Assembly (NCBI GenBank): GCA_036260805.1
Contig: DATALZ010000018.1
Span: 1 to 64,000 of the forward strand
Reading direction: 5' to 3'
Length of the DNA: 64,000 nucleotides
From: Thermocaproicibacter sp036260805
GTDB taxonomy: Bacteria; Bacillota; Clostridia; Oscillospirales; Acutalibacteraceae
The translations under genes were made by a program, and so were the position numbers. The notes under the pieces were generated by a model. It saw only the letters and a list, made by a program, of their open reading frames with translations, made no database searches and was not told the origin of the DNA. The number at the start of each line of letters is the position of its first letter. Position 1 is the stretch's first letter. Shown piece after piece: positions 7,761-17,373 of this stretch.

Positions 7761-8717
7761 TCAGCGGTTGCTTAGGCACCGGTCGAAAATTTCCGCACAG
7801 AGGATGGTGTCCCTGTGAGGAACTACATCGCTTTCCAGTTTTCCGGAGCGGACACACCGGATAACTTCTTCAATCTGATACGTAAAGCCGTTTTCCGGTT
7901 TTTCCCCATAAGCTTCAACCTGGTTTCCGTTCTCATCAAAAAGCCTGCACTCTCCCCCGAAATGGAAGTCCGGAATTTCAATATATCCTTTTGAGCCGTA
8001 AAGGCAGGCTCTTTCACCCATTCTTGAACTGATGGAACACTGCAGGCTGGCAATACAGCCGTCAAACACGAGTGTAATGGTATCTGCCTTGTCGACACCG
8101 GTTTCTGCAAACAGCAGCTTTGAGCTGACGCTCAGAACAGGCTCTCCAACCAGATAGCTGGTTAGTTCAATGGCGTAAACGCCAAGATCATAAAGCGCTC
8201 CGCCGCCCAATTCCGGGCTGAACATCCGGCCTTTTGGATCGTATTCCGCCGCATGGCCGATGGCCGCGCTCGCGAGATTTACATTGCCAATGCGCCCTTC
8301 GCTGACCCATTGCTTTGCTTTTTGAATGCTTGGCAGAAATCTCGACCACATTGCTTCCATAATAAACACATCGTGATTCTCCGCAAGGCTGAATACGGTT
8401 TTTGCCTGCTCCGCGGTCATGACCATGCTCTTTTCACACAGAGCCGGTTTTCCATGGCTGATGCAGGCGAGAAGATTCTCGTAATGGAAGTTATGGGTCG
8501 TTGCAATATATACGGCATCGATATCGCTGCGCGCGAGCATCTCATCGTAGCTGCCGTAATACCTTGCAACTCCATTCTTTTCGGCAAAGGCTTTCGCCCG
8601 GCCTGCATCCTTACTGGAAACGGCGGCGACTTCCGCTCCCTCAATATTTTTCACCGCGCTGCAGAATTTTTCCGCAATCCTCGCCGCGCCCATTATTCCA
8701 AAACGAAACGGTGCCAT
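7761..8717 (-). CDS. Gfo/Idh/MocA-family NAD(P)-dependent oxidoreductase
   Basis: A 318-residue cytoplasmic dehydrogenase. The N-terminal Rossmann motif is 'FGIMGAARIAEKF' (residues 5-17). 'AVYIATTHNFHYENLLACIS' and 'KPALCEKSMVMTAEQAK' near residues 70-107 include the Glu-Lys pair typical of Gfo/Idh/MocA enzymes. The C-terminal half is the family's alpha/beta substrate domain. Members oxidise or reduce sugars, inositols or trans-dihydrodiols; the substrate cannot be told here and no sugar operon is adjacent. A GGAAAGG ribosome site lies upstream. An inverted repeat (AGCAATT...AATTGCT) follows the stop and may act as a weak terminator. Confidence 0.85.
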   Translation of the reverse strand: MAPFRFGIMGAARIAEKFCSAVKNIEGAEVAAVSSKDAGRAKAFAEKNGVARYYGSYDEMLARSDIDAVYIATTHNFHYENLLACISHGKPALCEKSMVMTAEQAKTVFSLAENHDVFIMEAMWSRFLPSIQKAKQWVSEGRIGNVNLASAAIGHAAEYDPKGRMFSPELGGGALYDLGVYAIELTSYLVGEPVLSVSSKLLFAETGVDKADTITLVFDGCIASLQCSISSRMGERACLYGSKGYIEIPDFHFGGECRLFDENGNQVEAYGEKPENGFTYQIEEVIRCVRSGKLESDVVPHRDTILCAEIFDRCLSNR

Positions 8718-8915
8718 AGTGATTACCGGCCTTTCCTGATTATTTTTAATTTACATATATGAATAAACGCAACCGGAATTATCCATATTCCTGTTAGATT
8801 ATTGCACACAAATTTCCGCTTATGTTACCCGACAATAATTATTAATCTTTTCACGATATCTATTAAAATCAGACAGCCGACCGGCTGAAAATAGAACGAA
8901 AGACTGTGAAGCAAA

Positions 8916-9695
8916 TTGAAGATAGGTATTTTTGATTCAGGAATCGGCGGCATGACAGTTCTGCATCAGGCTTTTCTGTCGCTGCCGAAGGAAGAATACC
9001 TTTACTACGCGGACGTTGACCACGTTCCGTACGGAGTAAAGAAAAAAGAAGATATTATCCGTTATGTGGATGACGCCGTGAAATTTATGATCTCGAAAGA
9101 CGTAAAAGCGGTTGTGATTGCATGTAATACGGCAACAAGCGTGGCCATTGAAGCACTGCGCGGAAAATACAGCATCCCGATTCTCGGTATTGAGCCGGCG
9201 GTAAAACCCGCTGTGGAAGGCTGCGAGGGCAAACGGATTATGGTAATCGCTACGCCTGTCACCGTCCGTGAAGAGAAGCTTAAAAACCTGATTGCGAGAG
9301 TGGACGAAGACCATCTGGTTGATCTTCTGCCCTTGCCGCGGCTGGTGACTTTCGCAGAACGAGGAGAATTCAATTCACCTGAGCTGGGGCAATACCTGAA
9401 AAGCGAGTTTTCGAAATATAACCTTTCGGATTATTCCATTCTTGTACTGGGGTGCACTCACTTTAACTTTTTCAAGGACTCTTACCGCAGATTTTTCCCG
9501 AAATGTGTCAGCATCATTGACGGCAGTGAAGGAACCATCCGTCACCTGGAAGACGTCCTGAGAGAAAACAACCTGCTGGAAAATAACATCTGCTCGGCGG
9601 AATATTATCTGTCCGGCAGAAAAGTGACCGATAAGGCAAGTCTTGAGAGAATTGAAAAGCTGCATCAAAGGCTGGACGAAATGCTCCGCGTTTAA
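8916..9695 (+). CDS. murI: Glutamate racemase
   Basis: A 259-residue enzyme that converts L- to D-glutamate for peptidoglycan. It opens with 'KIGIFDSGIGGMTVLHQA' including Asp7. The two catalytic cysteines are Cys70 in 'VIACNTATS' and Cys180 in 'LVLGCTHF'. Length is normal. The start is TTG at 8916, since the conserved MKIGIFDSGIGG opening begins there and no in-frame ATG lies upstream; the ribosome site (GTGAAG) is weak. It stands as a single gene, and a family-1 repeat follows its stop by 14 nt. Confidence 0.93.
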   Translation: MKIGIFDSGIGGMTVLHQAFLSLPKEEYLYYADVDHVPYGVKKKEDIIRYVDDAVKFMISKDVKAVVIACNTATSVAIEALRGKYSIPILGIEPAVKPAVEGCEGKRIMVIATPVTVREEKLKNLIARVDEDHLVDLLPLPRLVTFAERGEFNSPELGQYLKSEFSKYNLSDYSILVLGCTHFNFFKDSYRRFFPKCVSIIDGSEGTIRHLEDVLRENNLLENNICSAEYYLSGRKVTDKASLERIEKLHQRLDEMLRV

Positions 9696-9708
9696 TTTGC
9701 ACTTTTAT

Positions 9709-9782
9709 TACAGCAATTCCATTTCAGACCGCGAGATAAGATGTGTTCATCCCAACTCAACAATGAAACTGGAAACGCTGCA
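9709..9782 (-). repeat. Family-1 repeat, inverted copy
   Basis: TACAGCAATTCCA at 9709-9721 and TGGAAACGCTGCA at 9770-9782 are the family-1 ends in reverse orientation, with GCGAGATAAGATGTGTTCA in between matching the family's interior. It fills the murI-brnQ gap and ends just before the transporter's ribosome site. Confidence 0.65.
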
Positions 9783-9811
9783 AAATGATAAATATAGTGG
9801 GAGTGGTTGAA

Positions 9812-11176
9812 ATGGGGAAGCGTTTGTCGGCTTCATCCTATGTTTTGGTTGGTTCTATGCTGTTCGGATTGTTTTTCGGCGCAGGGAATTTAATATTCCC
9901 GGTACATATGGGGCAGGAAGCCGGAAGTGCTGTTCTGCCCGCCACCATCGGATTCTTAATTACCGCAATCGGCCTGCCGTTTTTAGGAGTTGTGGCAATC
10001 GGAGTTTCCAGAAGCAGCGGCCTGTTTGATCTTTCGAGCCGCGTTCACCCTGTTTTTGGCTACGCTATGACGATTCTGCTGTATTTAACCATAGGCCCGT
10101 TTTTCGCTCTGCCAAGAACCGCAACGGTTTCGTATCAAATCGGCGCAGTCCCGTTTATCCCGGAAAAATACCAGACAATCGGGCTTGCCGCTTTTACCGT
10201 ACTGTTTTTTGCCGCCGCGCTCTTTTTTGCCCTGCGGCCAAGCAATATCCTCACCTGGGTCGGGAAAATTCTGAACCCGCTGTTCCTCGTTTTTCTCGCC
10301 GTTCTAATTGTAACAAGCTTTATTAAGCCTATGGGAAGCCCGTCTGCAGCGCAGGTTCAGGGTGCTTACGGTTCAGCCCCTTTGTTTAAAGGATTCACCG
10401 AGGGCTACAACACCATGGACGCGCTGGCGTCGCTTGCTTTTGGAATTATCGTTGTAAATGCCCTACGCGACCTGGGAGTAAAAAGCCCGAAAGGAATTGC
10501 GGCCGGCACACTGAAATCCGGTTTTGTCAGCATGCTTTTAATGGGCGTAATTTACGGGTGCCTCGCCTATATCGGCGCAGCGAGTATGGGCCATTTAAAG
10601 CTTTCCGCAAACGGCGGAATTGCCCTTGCACAGGTCGCCGCCTATTATTTCGGCGGCTGGGGCGCCGTACTCCTCGCAATCATCGTAACCCTCGCCTGCC
10701 TGAAAACGGCCGTTGGCTTAATTACAGCCTGTTCGGAGACTTTCCACGGCATTTTCCCGAATTTTTTGAATTACAAAGCCTATGCGGTTATATTCACTTT
10801 AATTTCCTGCCTGATTGCGAACGTAGGCCTTACGCAGATCATTGCTTATTCCGTACCGGTTCTGATGTTTCTTTATCCTCTGGCAATTGCACTGATTCTG
10901 CTTGCGCTGCTCTCGCCGCTTTTCCGAGACCGTCAATGCGTTTATCTGCTCACAATCATCTTTACGCTGTTTGATGCCGTCGCTGATTTTCTGAACGCGC
11001 TGCCAAAGGAAGTAACCTCTCAGCCTGCAGTTCAGGGCATTCTCGGGTTCTACCAGAAGTTCGTGCCTTTCTTCGGAATCGGAATGGGTTGGATTGTTCC
11101 CATGCTGGCAGGGCTGGTGATTGGTTTCATCATAAGCGTCTTTTCAAAGCCGAAAAGGAATCTCAGATATAATTAA
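9812..11176 (+). CDS. brnQ: Branched-chain amino acid:cation symporter (LIVCS family)
   Basis: A 454-residue membrane protein with about 12 hydrophobic helices. The opening 'VLVGSMLFGLFFGAGNLIFP' followed by 'GQEAG' is diagnostic of BrnQ carriers that import Leu, Ile and Val with Na+ or H+. The start at 9812 (MGKRLSASS) is preferred because GGGAG lies 8 nt upstream; an ATG 27 nt earlier is possible but would begin at the edge of the family-1 repeat. It is monocistronic. Confidence 0.9.
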   Translation: MGKRLSASSYVLVGSMLFGLFFGAGNLIFPVHMGQEAGSAVLPATIGFLITAIGLPFLGVVAIGVSRSSGLFDLSSRVHPVFGYAMTILLYLTIGPFFALPRTATVSYQIGAVPFIPEKYQTIGLAAFTVLFFAAALFFALRPSNILTWVGKILNPLFLVFLAVLIVTSFIKPMGSPSAAQVQGAYGSAPLFKGFTEGYNTMDALASLAFGIIVVNALRDLGVKSPKGIAAGTLKSGFVSMLLMGVIYGCLAYIGAASMGHLKLSANGGIALAQVAAYYFGGWGAVLLAIIVTLACLKTAVGLITACSETFHGIFPNFLNYKAYAVIFTLISCLIANVGLTQIIAYSVPVLMFLYPLAIALILLALLSPLFRDRQCVYLLTIIFTLFDAVADFLNALPKEVTSQPAVQGILGFYQKFVPFFGIGMGWIVPMLAGLVIGFIISVFSKPKRNLRYN

Positions 11177-11384
11177 AGTTTCAATCTTATTTTTTGAATG
11201 ATCTGTAAGTTTAAATGGAATTCAAATGCTGAATCCTTCTTATTTAAAGCTTGCAAAGGAATTTTTCTTCGTGATAAATCCACTTGTACGATGTTTTCCT
11301 TGAATTCTGTACTGGTTTTGTTATAAAATCCGAGTAGACCATTATATGAATGTAAATGTTGATTCTGAGAGAGAGGCGAATAAA

Positions 11385-11591
11385 ATGCCACTTATTTCTA
11401 TTGAAAGCGGAGAGTTGACAAATAGTCAAAAAGAGGACTTAATTAAAAGATTAACCGAGGCTGCCTCAGAAATAACCCATATTCCAAGTGAATTTTTTAT
11501 GGTTACCATCAAGGAACTTCCTGACCACAATATCGGGATTGGCGGTAAAACCATAGATAAAATAAAATCCGAATACAGCAAAAAATCCTAA
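11385..11591 (+). CDS. 4-oxalocrotonate tautomerase-family protein
   Basis: A 68-residue protein beginning MPLISIESGELTNSQKEDL. Removal of Met exposes Pro1, the catalytic base of the tautomerase superfamily. The start at 11385 puts proline second and has GAGAGG upstream; an earlier in-frame ATG would bury this proline. The physiological substrate is unknown. It lies 31 nt upstream of the dehydrogenase gene and probably shares its transcript. The 11177-11384 gap holds nothing else recognisable. Confidence 0.8.
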   Translation: MPLISIESGELTNSQKEDLIKRLTEAASEITHIPSEFFMVTIKELPDHNIGIGGKTIDKIKSEYSKKS

Positions 11592-11622
11592 CCTGATTTT
11601 ACGAAAGGACTTATTATCTGTC

Positions 11623-12603
11623 ATGAAACTCATTGCCTTTAACTATCGAGCCGATGAACTCGGGTATTTTAAAAAATTCGCAGCACAATATAACGTCGAG
11701 CTTGTTTTAAACAAGGAAGTGCCCACCGAGGAAACGCTGGACGCTGTAAACGGCTGCACCTGCATGAGTATGATTACTACGCCCATGACGGCGGAACTCC
11801 TGCAGAAATATTACGATGCCGGAATCCGGTTCATCTCCACTCGCAGCATCGGATTCGACCACATCGACGTGAAAGCTGCAAAGAAAATCGGGATGCATAT
11901 CGGAAATGTAAGTTACACACCGAACAGCGTCGCCGACTACACCGTAATGCTGATTCTGATGGCTACGCGCAAAATAAAGGCTATCTCCCGCCGCAGCGCC
12001 GCGCAGGATTTTTCTATTAACGGCGTGCAGGGCGTAGAGCTGCATAACCTGACCATCGGGGTCATTGGTACGGGCCGCATTGGACGTCTTGTCGCACAAA
12101 GGCTGAAAGCGTTCGGCTGCAGGCTGATCGCTTATGATCTATATGAAAACGAGGAACTGAAACAGTACGCGGAATACGTGCCGCTGAATCAGCTGTTCGC
12201 AGAAAGCGACCTCATCACCATGCACATGCCCGCAACAAAAGACAATTATCACCTTATCAATAAGGATACTATTGCAAGCATGAAAGACGGAGTGTTTGTC
12301 GTAAACACAGCGCGCGGTTCGCTCATTGATACCCAGTCATTCATGGACGCCGTAGAAAGCGGCAAAATCGGCGGCGCGGCGCTGGACGTCATCGAGAACG
12401 AAACGGGACTGTATTACAACAATCTGAAATGCGAAGTCCTCAATAACCGCGATATGGCGGTCTTAAAGTCCTACCCGAACGTAATTGTCACCCCGCACAC
12501 CGCATTCTACACCGATCAGGCGGTAAGCGACATGGTAGAGCATTCCATTGAAAGCTGCCTGCTTTTCTCGCAGGGGAAGGAAAACCCCTGGCAGGTCGTC
12601 TGA
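11623..12603 (+). CDS. D-2-hydroxyacid dehydrogenase (D-lactate dehydrogenase-like)
   Basis: A 326-residue cytoplasmic NAD-dependent enzyme of the D-isomer-specific dehydrogenase family. Visible are 'TRSIGFDHIDVKAAKKIG' (residues 73-90), the nucleotide motif 'IGVIGTGRIGRLVAQRLKAF', and the catalytic triad region: Arg in 'NTARGSLIDT', Glu in 'DVIENETGLYY', His in 'VTPHTAFYTD'. The layout best matches D-lactate dehydrogenases of the LdhA/VanH group, which reduce pyruvate to D-lactate in fermentation; VanH-type function is unlikely as no vanA or vanX is nearby. An AAAGGA ribosome site precedes the start, and the MscS gene follows after 25 nt. Confidence 0.87.
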   Translation: MKLIAFNYRADELGYFKKFAAQYNVELVLNKEVPTEETLDAVNGCTCMSMITTPMTAELLQKYYDAGIRFISTRSIGFDHIDVKAAKKIGMHIGNVSYTPNSVADYTVMLILMATRKIKAISRRSAAQDFSINGVQGVELHNLTIGVIGTGRIGRLVAQRLKAFGCRLIAYDLYENEELKQYAEYVPLNQLFAESDLITMHMPATKDNYHLINKDTIASMKDGVFVVNTARGSLIDTQSFMDAVESGKIGGAALDVIENETGLYYNNLKCEVLNNRDMAVLKSYPNVIVTPHTAFYTDQAVSDMVEHSIESCLLFSQGKENPWQVV

Positions 12604-12628
12604 CCGAATCATCAAACAGGAGGACCAT

Positions 12629-13711
12629 ATGGACGCAGTTACCGTCTGGCAGATTTTCTGGCAGAATTATTGGGTGTTGAATCTTGTACTCCCGCTGGCT
12701 GTATTTCTTCTTATTTTCGCAGTAAGTATGCCAATTGTTAATGTTCTATTCCGTATTTTGAAAAAGGCTGCGGAAAGAACAGGCAGCGATTGGGGCAAAA
12801 AGCTGGAATATGGATTTCATAAGCCCCTGCGCCTTCTGGTGATTGCCGTCGGCCTCTATGTTGCCTTTAATATATGCCCGGCAATCTGGAACTCAATTTT
12901 TCTTCAGTCGCTTGTTATTCGTTGTTTCCGAAGCTTTCTGATTTTAGCGCTGGCCTGGGGACTTTACCGCATGGCGGACAGCGTTGAGCTGAACGACACC
13001 GTATTTGCCCGGAAATTCGACTTACAGGTAGACACAGCGCTTTTGCCGGTTCTCTCCGGTGTAATCCGTTTTGTGATAGCCGCCCTTGCAATTCTGATTG
13101 TCGCGCAGGAATGGAATTTCAGTATCAGCGGATTGCTCGCCGGTCTGGGTCTCGGCGGCCTGGCTTTTGCTCTTGCAGCAAAAGATATGCTGGCCAATCT
13201 GTTTGGCGGACTGGTGATTCTACTCGACCGACCTTTTTCCATCGGCGACTGGATTCGTACCGGCGACGTGGAAGGAACCGTGGAAGAAGTCAATTTTCGG
13301 AGTGTAAAAGTCCGCACCTTTTCGCAGGCGGTTGTTACAGTGCCAAACTCCAAAGTGGCCGACTCGCCAGTTACCAATTTCAGCCGCATGGGGAAACGGA
13401 AAGTGGACTTCTCTCTCAGCCTGAAATATGAAAACCCGGCGGAACGGATAAAAGAATGCACCGAAAAGATTCGAGAGCTGCTTGCGGAAAACGAAGAGAT
13501 TGAGAACGATACGTTTACCGCCGCACTCGACAGTCTTGGTGAAAGCGGCCTGAGATTGATGGTGAGTTACTACACCAAGTCTGCAGATTTTAAGGATTAT
13601 GTACGGATTCGTGAAGAAATCTATTACTCGGTGCTTGAAATTCTGGAACATGAAAAGGTTGAAATGGCTTACCCGACCAGCACGGTCGTTATGAATCAAA
13701 GCGAAAAATAA
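12629..13711 (+). CDS. Small-conductance mechanosensitive channel, MscS family
   Basis: A 360-residue membrane protein with several N-terminal helices and the MscS core: pore helix 'LLAGLGLGGLAFALAAKDML' followed by 'NLFGGLVILLDRPFSIGDWI' and the beta domain 'GDVEGTVEEVNFRSVKVRTF'. It releases solutes upon hypo-osmotic shock. The start at 12629 has a perfect AGGAGG; an upstream in-frame ATG overlaps the dehydrogenase and is rejected. It is the last gene of the tautomerase-dehydrogenase-MscS run, closed by the terminator at 13736. Confidence 0.9.
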   Translation: MDAVTVWQIFWQNYWVLNLVLPLAVFLLIFAVSMPIVNVLFRILKKAAERTGSDWGKKLEYGFHKPLRLLVIAVGLYVAFNICPAIWNSIFLQSLVIRCFRSFLILALAWGLYRMADSVELNDTVFARKFDLQVDTALLPVLSGVIRFVIAALAILIVAQEWNFSISGLLAGLGLGGLAFALAAKDMLANLFGGLVILLDRPFSIGDWIRTGDVEGTVEEVNFRSVKVRTFSQAVVTVPNSKVADSPVTNFSRMGKRKVDFSLSLKYENPAERIKECTEKIRELLAENEEIENDTFTAALDSLGESGLRLMVSYYTKSADFKDYVRIREEIYYSVLEILEHEKVEMAYPTSTVVMNQSEK

Positions 13712-13735
13712 CTGAAAATAAATCTGCACACAACA

Positions 13736-13771
13736 AAAGCGCCGTCCGGAAAAATCCCCGGGCGGCGCTTT
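13736..13771. terminator. Bidirectional intrinsic terminator
   Basis: AAAGCGCCGTCCGG (13736-13749) pairs with CCGGGCGGCGCTTT (13758-13771). It lies between the converging MscS and ferredoxin genes and has A-rich and T-rich flanks. Confidence 0.8.
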
Positions 13772-13787
13772 CGATTCGAATACTGTT

Positions 13788-14069
13788 TTATTCTTCGGCC
13801 TTGATTACGGATACCGGGCAGTTCTCCTCAGCATATTTTGCCCCGTCCTTGCCCTCATCGTCCTGGGGCTGAGTATGAACTTCGGCCTTTCCGTCGTCGT
13901 CGTTAATACGGAACACTTCGGGGCAGCTTTCCGCACAAAGTCCGCAGCTGATGCAGCCTTCACGGTCAATTTCCACCTTCGTAGGAATCACCCTCTTTTC
14001 AACATTTTTGTCAGTTCGTAATTTGACACTGCAAAAATTAGGATACCCACGATTTTCTTCTTCAAACAA
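13788..14069 (-). CDS. 4Fe-4S ferredoxin
   Basis: A small acidic electron carrier. The motif 'CISCGLCAESCPEVF' supplies three cluster cysteines in CxxCxxC spacing and the last cysteine comes from 'EENCPVSVIKAEE', the pattern of single-cluster ferredoxins. The start is uncertain. The listed TTG at 14069 gives 93 residues with no clear ribosome site; a GTG at 13991 (IPTKVEIDREGC...) gives the usual length of about 67 residues but the AAGAGG upstream directly abuts it. It is a single gene with a hairpin after its stop. Partner enzymes are not adjacent. Confidence 0.75.
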   Translation of the reverse strand: MFEEENRGYPNFCSVKLRTDKNVEKRVIPTKVEIDREGCISCGLCAESCPEVFRINDDDGKAEVHTQPQDDEGKDGAKYAEENCPVSVIKAEE

Positions 14070-14123
14070 TACTTTCTAAAAATGACGCTTTCTATTTCCT
14101 GAAAGCGCCGTACATGGCGCAGA

Positions 14124-14153
14124 AACGCCGGGAGCTCTGTCGCTCCCGGCGTT
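14124..14153 (-). terminator. Terminator hairpin after the GH38 gene
   Basis: AACGCCGGGAG pairs perfectly with CTCCCGGCGTT. It lies 6 nt beyond the mannosidase stop and ends the mannoside operon. Confidence 0.75.
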
Positions 14154-14158
14154 GTTGT

Positions 14159-17100
14159 TTACTCCATACGGAAGGTTTTAATTTCGTACGGATTCATGGT
14201 AAAAGTAAATTCTTTCGCATTCTCTGCGACCATTTGAACCGTGTTCTCAAGCAAATCGCATTCCGAGATTTTTGCATAGCTACAATCCGCCGCTATTTTA
14301 GTCGTGGTGCGCTTGTTTTCGAACTCATACACGCGGAGAATCACGCCGTTTCCGTCCTCGGCTTTTTTCACAGTCTCAAGGATTACGTTTTCAGCACTGA
14401 TACGGAACATCCCGGCTTCCGAGCTGTTTTGCGCCGATTCTTGCTTTGGATGGCTCCACAGCAGCGGAACATTCAGCATGTAGGCTTCCTGTACAGTTCC
14501 GGCATCCTGCCAGCTGCCGGAATGCGGCAATATGGCATAGGTGAACCAATGTTCTTCCTTATCGGCGTCCGGATTCGGATCGATTCCCGATTTAATCAGA
14601 GACAGCGTCATGGTCTGGTTCTGTACGGAATAGCCGTATTTACAGTCATTCAAGAGGCTGACACCGTAGCCGCCGTCCGAAAGATCCGCCCATTTATGGC
14701 CGCATACTTCGAATTTTGCCTTGTCCCAGCTTGTATTGCTGTGGGTTGGACGTTTCAGGTTGCCGAACTGAATTTCGTAAGTTGCCTCATTGGCATTTAC
14801 GTCAACTGGGAATTCAACTTTCAATAACTGCTGGTGTTCTTTCCAATCCACATAAGTCTCGAAATCAATTCTGGGCGAATTGGCATAGAAATAGACCTTT
14901 TGCCGTATGAACGAATTGCAGTAGCGCCTCTCCGTCAGTAGAACCGCCTGCACCGGGCCGTTTTCCACCCATTCCATTCTGGTGACTCCGTCGGCTGTCC
15001 ATGATTTGCGGTTGTAATAGATGTCGATATTCCAGTTGTCGAATTCCATCGGTTTGTCTTCATAGGCACGGAATACGTTGCCCTTTTGTTCCGGCGAGAG
15101 CACTTCGCGGCCACAGCGCTTATCGAAAATAGAAGTAAAGAAACCGCAGGAATCCATTTTGATTTTGTAGTAAGGGGTTTCAATGGAACCGCCATCGATT
15201 GTAAACGGACTTTTTGCCGGATTGGCATCGGACAGACTGAAAACTTTCAGTCCTTTGGATGGTATTTTTCCGACCCACGCCATCAGCTTTCCATCGTCTG
15301 TTCTCTGCACTGGGTAGGAAGTACCCTGCGCATCAATCAGCTCGGCTGCCCCTACAGTATCGTCAAGGACAACTTTGTCGGAACGGTCAAACGAAAGAGT
15401 ATTAAAGACTGCAATCTTCCTCCCACCAGCGCCGGCGGCGGAAGCAATAACATCCAGCCTCTCTTGTGTGAGAGCCGCAGTTTTTTCGTGAATCTGTTTG
15501 TACTCCGATTTTGTTACTTCGTACGCTTCCTTAATTGCGGAACCGGGAAGAATATCGTGGAACTGGTTCAGCAGAACGGTCTGCCACATGGAGTTGAGTT
15601 CTTCCTGTGGATAAGCGGTTCCGTACCTCTCTGCCCATGCCGAAAGGAATTCAAGATTCATAAGCGCAAATTCACTCTTGCGGTTTGCGCGTTTGTTTCT
15701 GGCCATTGACGTATAAGTACCGCGGTGATACTCCAGATACAGTTCGCCGATCCACTTCGGAACGTCCGGGTTTTTACCCAGCTTTGCAAACAGTTCGTTA
15801 AAGTAGTCTCCGGAAAACTCCTGTCTTACTCTCGGAGCGCCAACAATGCCTTTTTCCAGCCTGCGGCCCGTCTCGAGCATTTCACGGGTCGGTCCGCCAC
15901 CGCCGTCTCCATAGCCATAGCATACCAGAATATCGTTGTTGAGTTCCTTCTGCTGGTATCTGTCCCAACCGCCCATTAATGCGGACGGGTGCAGCATGCC
16001 GTTATATGTGGTGAAGAAACTGTCCTTCGGCTGATCGACACCTTTGGTTGTAATCAGATGCGTGAAAATCGGAGTACCGTCAATCCCATACCACCAGAAA
16101 GTATCATACGGGAACTTGTCGAATTCGTTCCACGCAATTTTCGTGGTCATAAAGTACTTGATTCCGCACTTTTTCATGATTTGCGGAAGGGCTGCGGAAT
16201 ATCCGAATACATCGGGCAGCCAGAGTACTTTGCTGTCAACGCCGAATTCATCTTTGAAGAACCGCTTGCCATACAGGAACTGCCGTACGAGTGATTCTCC
16301 TGAGGTGAGGTTGCAGTCGGCTTCCAGCCACATGCCGCCTTCCGGCTCCCAGCGGCCTTCTTTCACCCTCTGCTTCACCTTTGCGTAAATTTCGGGGTAG
16401 CGTTCTTTCAGGAAAAGATAATTCTGCGGCTGGCTGGACATGAATTTGTACTCGGGGTACTCGTCCATCAGCTTGAGCACCGTGGAAAAACTGCGCGCAA
16501 CTTTTTCCCTCGTCTGGCTTACCGTCCAAAGCCACGCCACATCAATATGCGTATGGCCGATACACGAGGCAATCACTTCATCGGAACCTGCAAGGTCTTC
16601 ATAAACCGCTTTCTGCAGATATTCCTCCGCCGTCTTAATGGACGCATAAAACTCTTGCGAATACGGGACGCGCAGATCAATCAAATTGATGGTTTTTTCC
16701 AGCGCAATTTCAAGGGGCATCTTTGCGCTCTGGCCGTCTTCCAGCTTTTCCGCAATGCACAGCGGCACGTTCAGGTTGTAATAAAGCTTCAGAATTTCGG
16801 GATCGATCTGAGCCACTCTGCCGATCAGCAGCAGTTCTACATGGAGCGTGCCGGTATAGGCCTGAAGGTCAATTTTATAGCTGCGGCCGGCTTCCGCGCA
16901 GTTGGTAATGAGAATCTCCCTGTGGTTCATGTCTACGCCCTGCACAGGACTGCCGTCCACGAATGCAAGGAACTGAGGGTTATTCATATCGTTTTGCTCT
17001 TCAATTTGCGTCTGGATGACCAGAAAAACCGGTTTCCCCGCGTAATCGTCCGGAATGGCCAAATCGGCGGTAAACCAGAAATGCTTATCTTTGCCCATCC

Positions 17101-17284
17101 ACATCATGGTTTTGCTGTCAAAATCCTGCCAGGGTTCTCCTGACTTCTCGGCATCCTGAGGACGGACAAAGAATCCGTCTTTTTTCTTCCACTGAGTCAT
17201 GCGGAATGATTTCACTTCTGAAAGCTTTTTCAATTCGTTACAGATCACGCGGGTTCTTTCTTTTCGAAACACTTTACTCCCCAT
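14159..17284 (-). CDS. Alpha-mannosidase, glycoside hydrolase family 38
   Basis: A 1041-residue enzyme without a signal peptide, so cytoplasmic. GH38 hallmarks are 'IGHTHIDVAWLW' (Zn2+-binding His/Asp, near residue 243), 'PEGGMWLEADCNLTSGESL', and 'LWLPDVFGYSAALPQIM' with the catalytic nucleophile Asp. The C-terminal half holds the usual beta-sandwich domains. It removes alpha-linked mannose from oligomannose or N-glycan fragments. It is the last gene of the run GH125, solute-binding protein, two permeases, GH38, so it would act on sugars imported by that transporter. The ribosome site is weak (AGAAAG). Confidence 0.92.
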   Translation of the reverse strand: MGSKVFRKERTRVICNELKKLSEVKSFRMTQWKKKDGFFVRPQDAEKSGEPWQDFDSKTMMWMGKDKHFWFTADLAIPDDYAGKPVFLVIQTQIEEQNDMNNPQFLAFVDGSPVQGVDMNHREILITNCAEAGRSYKIDLQAYTGTLHVELLLIGRVAQIDPEILKLYYNLNVPLCIAEKLEDGQSAKMPLEIALEKTINLIDLRVPYSQEFYASIKTAEEYLQKAVYEDLAGSDEVIASCIGHTHIDVAWLWTVSQTREKVARSFSTVLKLMDEYPEYKFMSSQPQNYLFLKERYPEIYAKVKQRVKEGRWEPEGGMWLEADCNLTSGESLVRQFLYGKRFFKDEFGVDSKVLWLPDVFGYSAALPQIMKKCGIKYFMTTKIAWNEFDKFPYDTFWWYGIDGTPIFTHLITTKGVDQPKDSFFTTYNGMLHPSALMGGWDRYQQKELNNDILVCYGYGDGGGGPTREMLETGRRLEKGIVGAPRVRQEFSGDYFNELFAKLGKNPDVPKWIGELYLEYHRGTYTSMARNKRANRKSEFALMNLEFLSAWAERYGTAYPQEELNSMWQTVLLNQFHDILPGSAIKEAYEVTKSEYKQIHEKTAALTQERLDVIASAAGAGGRKIAVFNTLSFDRSDKVVLDDTVGAAELIDAQGTSYPVQRTDDGKLMAWVGKIPSKGLKVFSLSDANPAKSPFTIDGGSIETPYYKIKMDSCGFFTSIFDKRCGREVLSPEQKGNVFRAYEDKPMEFDNWNIDIYYNRKSWTADGVTRMEWVENGPVQAVLLTERRYCNSFIRQKVYFYANSPRIDFETYVDWKEHQQLLKVEFPVDVNANEATYEIQFGNLKRPTHSNTSWDKAKFEVCGHKWADLSDGGYGVSLLNDCKYGYSVQNQTMTLSLIKSGIDPNPDADKEEHWFTYAILPHSGSWQDAGTVQEAYMLNVPLLWSHPKQESAQNSSEAGMFRISAENVILETVKKAEDGNGVILRVYEFENKRTTTKIAADCSYAKISECDLLENTVQMVAENAKEFTFTMNPYEIKTFRME

Positions 17285-17309
17285 CTTTCTGAAATAGATT
17301 TAAAGAATT

Positions 17310-17352
17310 AAAAAAGCCGCCAGGGTCAGCGGAACTGCCTAAACCCTGACGG
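17310..17352 (-). terminator. Hairpin between the second permease and GH38
   Basis: On the minus strand CCGTCAGGGT pairs with ACCCTGGCGG (one mismatch) followed by a run of six T. It likely lowers read-through into the mannosidase gene. Confidence 0.7.
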
Positions 17353-17373
17353 AATTACGGATGGCTGCTGTAA